A stretch of DNA of 64,000 nucleotides, taken from positions 1,798,001 through 1,862,000 of the forward strand of contig NZ_CP031305.1 in assembly GCF_004799645.1 (NCBI RefSeq), given 5' to 3'. Shown here one piece after another: positions 61,285 through 64,000 of this stretch (positions within the stretch are counted from its first letter, which is position 1; each line of letters starts with the position of its first letter). A program made the position numbers and the translations under genes. The notes beneath the pieces were generated by a model. It was not told the origin of the DNA, searched no databases, and saw only the letters and a list, made by a program, of their open reading frames with translations. The stretch comes from Natronorubrum bangense. Lineage in GTDB: Archaea > Halobacteriota > Halobacteria > Halobacteriales > Natrialbaceae.

Positions 61285-61788
61285 ATGAGCGACGACACTG
61301 GACCCGGGCTCTCGGTCGACGAATTCGTCGACTACTGTCAGACCCAGGCCGGACTCCTCTCCGGGCGCGTCGAGACGATGCGTGCCGAAGCCAACGACTT
61401 GCTCTCCGAGATCGACGCAGAGATGACCGAACTCCGGAGCCGGCTCGAGGACCACACGAAGGCGGTCGAGGGCACCGATGGCCCATCGACGCCACCCGGC
61501 CCCGATAACAGCTTCGACGTCGACGCACTCGAGGCTCTCGAGCGTGAGGTCAAAGAAAAACAGCTGCTCGTCGAGGCCAAACAGACGCGGATGGAGCTCT
61601 TTCAGGAGCTGGCAGCGGGCTACACCGACCTCGCTGCGGAGTTACAGTCGTCGGTCGATGACGGCGATGCGGCGTTAGAACGGGTGGTCCATTTCGAGGC
61701 GGACAACGACGCACCGGCGTACTTTGCGGATCGACAGACGATGGTCGAAGCGGTCACCGAGTCCCGTTCGTCGGCCGATGACGAGTAA
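61285..61788 (+). CDS. Coiled-coil protein, unknown function
   Basis: A 167-residue mainly helical protein. Two long coiled-coil-prone helices are clear: [20 protein letters not shown] with [15 protein letters not shown], and [20 protein letters not shown] with [18 protein letters not shown] Pro/Gly-rich break ([10 protein letters not shown]) separates them. The C-terminal part carries [20 protein letters not shown]. No enzyme motif is seen. It diverges from uvrA (200-base gap) but I cannot link it to repair. Confidence 0.7.
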   Translation: MSDDTGPGLSVDEFVDYCQTQAGLLSGRVETMRAEANDLLSEIDAEMTELRSRLEDHTKAVEGTDGPSTPPGPDNSFDVDALEALEREVKEKQLLVEAKQTRMELFQELAAGYTDLAAELQSSVDDGDAALERVVHFEADNDAPAYFADRQTMVEAVTESRSSADDE

Positions 61789-61988
61789 CTGGTGTTCCCC
61801 TCATCGCCTGCTGCGGACGTGATACAGCAACAAGCGTTATTACGCCGTCCTGATTTGCATAGTGCATCCAACATGTCTCTACGCCACACGGTGCAGTCAT
61901 CTCCGAGCGTCGATACGCGTGGGTTCGAGTCCGTCTCTGGTATTGGCCCCAACCCGATGGCCACCGCTGATGAACTGCATTTCGATCG

Positions 61989-64000
61989 ATGACGGGCCAG
62001 ATCTGCTGTCTCGTTTCTGAACCGTCCGTTCAACGGGCGCTCGTCGAGTCGCTCACTGAACGACTCACCGATCGCTCGATCACTGCCGTCTCGTCTCCTG
62101 CTCAACTGTGCTCGAGGCTCGAGGCGGCGCCGATCGACGGTGTCGTGGTCGGTCACGACGAGTCGGACCTGGATGCCGTTGCCGTTCTCGAGCGGCTTCG
62201 TGATCGATACCCAGCCGTTCCCGTCGTCGTCTTCCCTCGAGATGGCTCGGAAGCACTCGCGAGTGCTGTTCTGGGTGCCGGTGGCACCGACTACGTTCGT
62301 CGTGTCGACGGCTACGAGACACTTGCTGCGCGCCTCGAGCGGGCAGTCGGTGGCACAGCCACGCACGCGGCTCCCGACTGTTGTGCAGTCCTCGATTCAC
62401 TCGATGATGCTGTCATCATTTACGAGCCGTCCGATTGTGCGGTTGTCGACGTCAACGAGCGGGTGTGTGACCTTGTCGGCTGTCGACCCCAGGCTGCCTG
62501 TCGCTGTTCGCTCGACACACTGCGTACTGGTGGTGTCGACGACGAGACAGTGCAGTCGATTGTGGACCGCACACTCGAGGACGGCACCCAACAGGTCGAA
62601 TGGCAGTGCCAGACGGCCGATGGCGAACAGTTCTGGGCCGAAATCACGTTCAAACGCGTTCCTCGCGACGGCTCTCCGCTCGTGATTGCACTCTGCAATG
62701 ACATCTCAGCGCGCAAGCGTCGGCTGCACAGGCTTCGGAGTTTCCAGAACGCAGTCGACCAAGCGGGTCACTCGATCTATATCACGGCGCCCGATGGAAC
62801 GATTCAGTATGTCAATCCCGCATTCGAGGAGACAACCGGCTACAGCGCTGATGAAGCGATCGGGGCAACGCCCCGACTGCTCAGGTCGGGCGTCCACGAG
62901 CAGGCGTTCTATCAAGATCTGTGGAGAACGATTTTGGCTGGTGATGTCTGGGACGACCAGATCGTCAACCGTCGAAAGAACGGGACGGAGTACACTGCCA
63001 ACCAGACGATCGCCCCGATCACCGACGAGGATGGGGATATCGTCAACTTCGTTGCCGTCAACGCCGATATCTCCGACCAGAAGCGTCGAGAAGCCCAGCT
63101 TCGGCAGCTTCACTACGCTGTCCGTGAGTGGATCGAAGCGACGACGCGTGAAGATGTCGCGACACGGACGATCTCTCATCTCGAGGAGTTGCTCGAACAC
63201 GAACTCACCGCAATCTTCCTGTACGACCCTGCGAGCGCCCAGCTCCGCCCCGCGGCCGTGTCGGCGGCTGCAGATGAGCTGTTCGAGACGCATCCCCGAT
63301 TCGACGAAGATGAGGGGATCGCCTGGCACGTCTTCGAAACCGGATCGGAAGCGATCTACGACGATGTGCGCCGGGCAGCCGACGCCTACAACCCCGAGAC
63401 GCCGATCCGGAGCGAGATCGTTCTGCCACTCGGCGACCACGGCGTGTTGTTCGTCGCCTCCCAGACGGTGGCTGCGTTCGACGAAACCGACCACACGGTA
63501 CTTCGAATCGTCGCCTCGAGTCTCGAGGCGACCTTCGACCGGATCTGTCGCGAACAGACACTCGAGCAGCAGAGAGACCGTTTCGAGAAGTTCGCCCACG
63601 TCGTCTCGCATGACCTGCGAAATCCGCTGACCGTTGCGATGGGTGAACTCGAGCGGGCCAGAGAAACCACCAACGACGAGGCCTTCGACCACGTCGTGCA
63701 GGCCCACGAACGCATCGCAAACATTATCGACGATCTGCTTCTGCTCGCCCGTGAAGGTCGAGCGATCGACGACCGACAGCCAGTCTCACTCGCCGACGTT
63801 GCGTCGAACGCCTGGGATACCGTCGACGCAGCCGGTGTGTCGCTCGAACTCGCGTGTGATCGACGCGTGCTGGCCGACCCAGGGCGGCTCCAGCAGCTGT
63901 TCGAGAACCTGTTTCGGAACAGTGTCGAGCATGGCTTGATACGCCCGGACTCACACACTCGACAGGACGCTGTCGAGTGCGACTCGACACACAGTCGGCC
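61989..64000 (+). CDS. PAS/GAF sensor histidine kinase with pseudo-receiver (partial)
   Basis: At least 670 residues, cut by the window end. Residues 1-125 look like a receiver domain (DGVVVGHDESDLDAVAVLER, RYPAVPVVVFPRDGSEALAS, GGTDYVRR) in which the phosphorylated Asp position is Gly and the conserved Lys is Arg. Then PAS (about 135-260), PAS (about 262-385, GHSIYITAPDGTIQYVNPAF), GAF (about 390-530), the HisKA H-box KFAHVVSHDLRNPL with His541, and the N-box LFRNSVEHG. It is a typical cytoplasmic haloarchaeal kinase (no membrane helix). Translation of 61989 onward, preceded by an AT-rich spacer, supports ATG 61989. Confidence 0.85.
   Translation, partial: MTGQICCLVSEPSVQRALVESLTERLTDRSITAVSSPAQLCSRLEAAPIDGVVVGHDESDLDAVAVLERLRDRYPAVPVVVFPRDGSEALASAVLGAGGTDYVRRVDGYETLAARLERAVGGTATHAAPDCCAVLDSLDDAVIIYEPSDCAVVDVNERVCDLVGCRPQAACRCSLDTLRTGGVDDETVQSIVDRTLEDGTQQVEWQCQTADGEQFWAEITFKRVPRDGSPLVIALCNDISARKRRLHRLRSFQNAVDQAGHSIYITAPDGTIQYVNPAFEETTGYSADEAIGATPRLLRSGVHEQAFYQDLWRTILAGDVWDDQIVNRRKNGTEYTANQTIAPITDEDGDIVNFVAVNADISDQKRREAQLRQLHYAVREWIEATTREDVATRTISHLEELLEHELTAIFLYDPASAQLRPAAVSAAADELFETHPRFDEDEGIAWHVFETGSEAIYDDVRRAADAYNPETPIRSEIVLPLGDHGVLFVASQTVAAFDETDHTVLRIVASSLEATFDRICREQTLEQQRDRFEKFAHVVSHDLRNPLTVAMGELERARETTNDEAFDHVVQAHERIANIIDDLLLLAREGRAIDDRQPVSLADVASNAWDTVDAAGVSLELACDRRVLADPGRLQQLFENLFRNSVEHGLIRPDSHTRQDAVECDSTHSR

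Noticed and set aside
61792..61992. 66-codon plus-strand frame before the histidine kinase
   Set aside because: Composition is not haloarchaeal-protein-like and it overlaps the kinase start out of frame.
1..64000. CRISPR array
   Set aside because: No regularly spaced identical repeats with unique spacers; the only tight tandem repeat is coding (31442-31573).

Overview
This window is a stretch of chromosome from an extremely halophilic archaeon (class Halobacteria). The evidence is direct: nearly every protein is strongly acidic, base composition is GC-rich, CTCGAG is very common and CTAG is scarce, Tat-type lipoprotein signals abound, and several genes are specifically archaeal (sn-glycerol-1-phosphate dehydrogenase, release factor aRF1, ribosomal protein L40e, Tsr3/DUF367). 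It resembles the Natrinema/Natronorubrum group by general feel, but I cannot name a species. No rRNA, tRNA or CRISPR array was seen.

Layout. 1-4.0 kb: housekeeping and small genes (DUF99, DUF5786, MBL hydrolase, L40e, Tsr3, NTF2-like, rhodanese-MBL). 4.0-7.1 kb: an AT-rich regulatory spacer full of inverted repeats, then a DUF4212/solute-symporter/UspA operon. 7.4-15 kb: membrane proteins (SpoIIM family), a lipoprotein, a frameshifted small membrane gene, aspartoacylase-like and threonine-synthase-like genes, Nudix and argS. 15-20 kb: MinD-type ATPase with a palindromic operator, aRF1, and a two-repeat Tat-exported protein. 20-24.5 kb: TraB-like protein, a 5'-truncated TnpB remnant with its right-end hairpin, acyltransferase and YeiH exporter. 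24.8-28.5 kb: a Pst-type ABC importer (substrate protein, two permeases, ATPase) without phoU. 28.5-40 kb: orphan trpB, HIT protein, glycosyltransferase, an Asp/Glu/Ala tandem-repeat membrane protein, S9 peptidase, aldehyde ferredoxin oxidoreductase homologue, egsA, epimerase, DUF123 and an AhpD-like protein. 40-47.8 kb: gltB, proS, quinone oxidoreductase. 47.8-48.7 kb: a small low-GC patch. 48.8-56.3 kb: Nudix hydrolase and a three-gene overlapping helicase-nuclease operon. 56.3-64 kb: CBS protein, small unknowns, uvrA, a coiled-coil protein and the start of a PAS/GAF histidine kinase that runs off the end.

Functional themes. DNA repair and recombination are represented by uvrA and an AddAB-like helicase-nuclease whose second subunit appears split into a Walker-less helicase-like protein and a Fe-S nuclease-fold protein with no visible catalytic motif. 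Nutrient handling is represented by gltB, the Pst-type importer and the symporter. The most unusual non-coding signals are (i) an 83-bp palindromic repeat present twice, each time between convergent genes and each time starting on the TGA stop of a neighbouring gene; (ii) perfect hairpins with three-base loops, both behind the aRF1 gene and in frame inside the S9 peptidase gene; and (iii) a perfect 16-bp palindrome between the TATA box and the ATG of the MinD-type gene.
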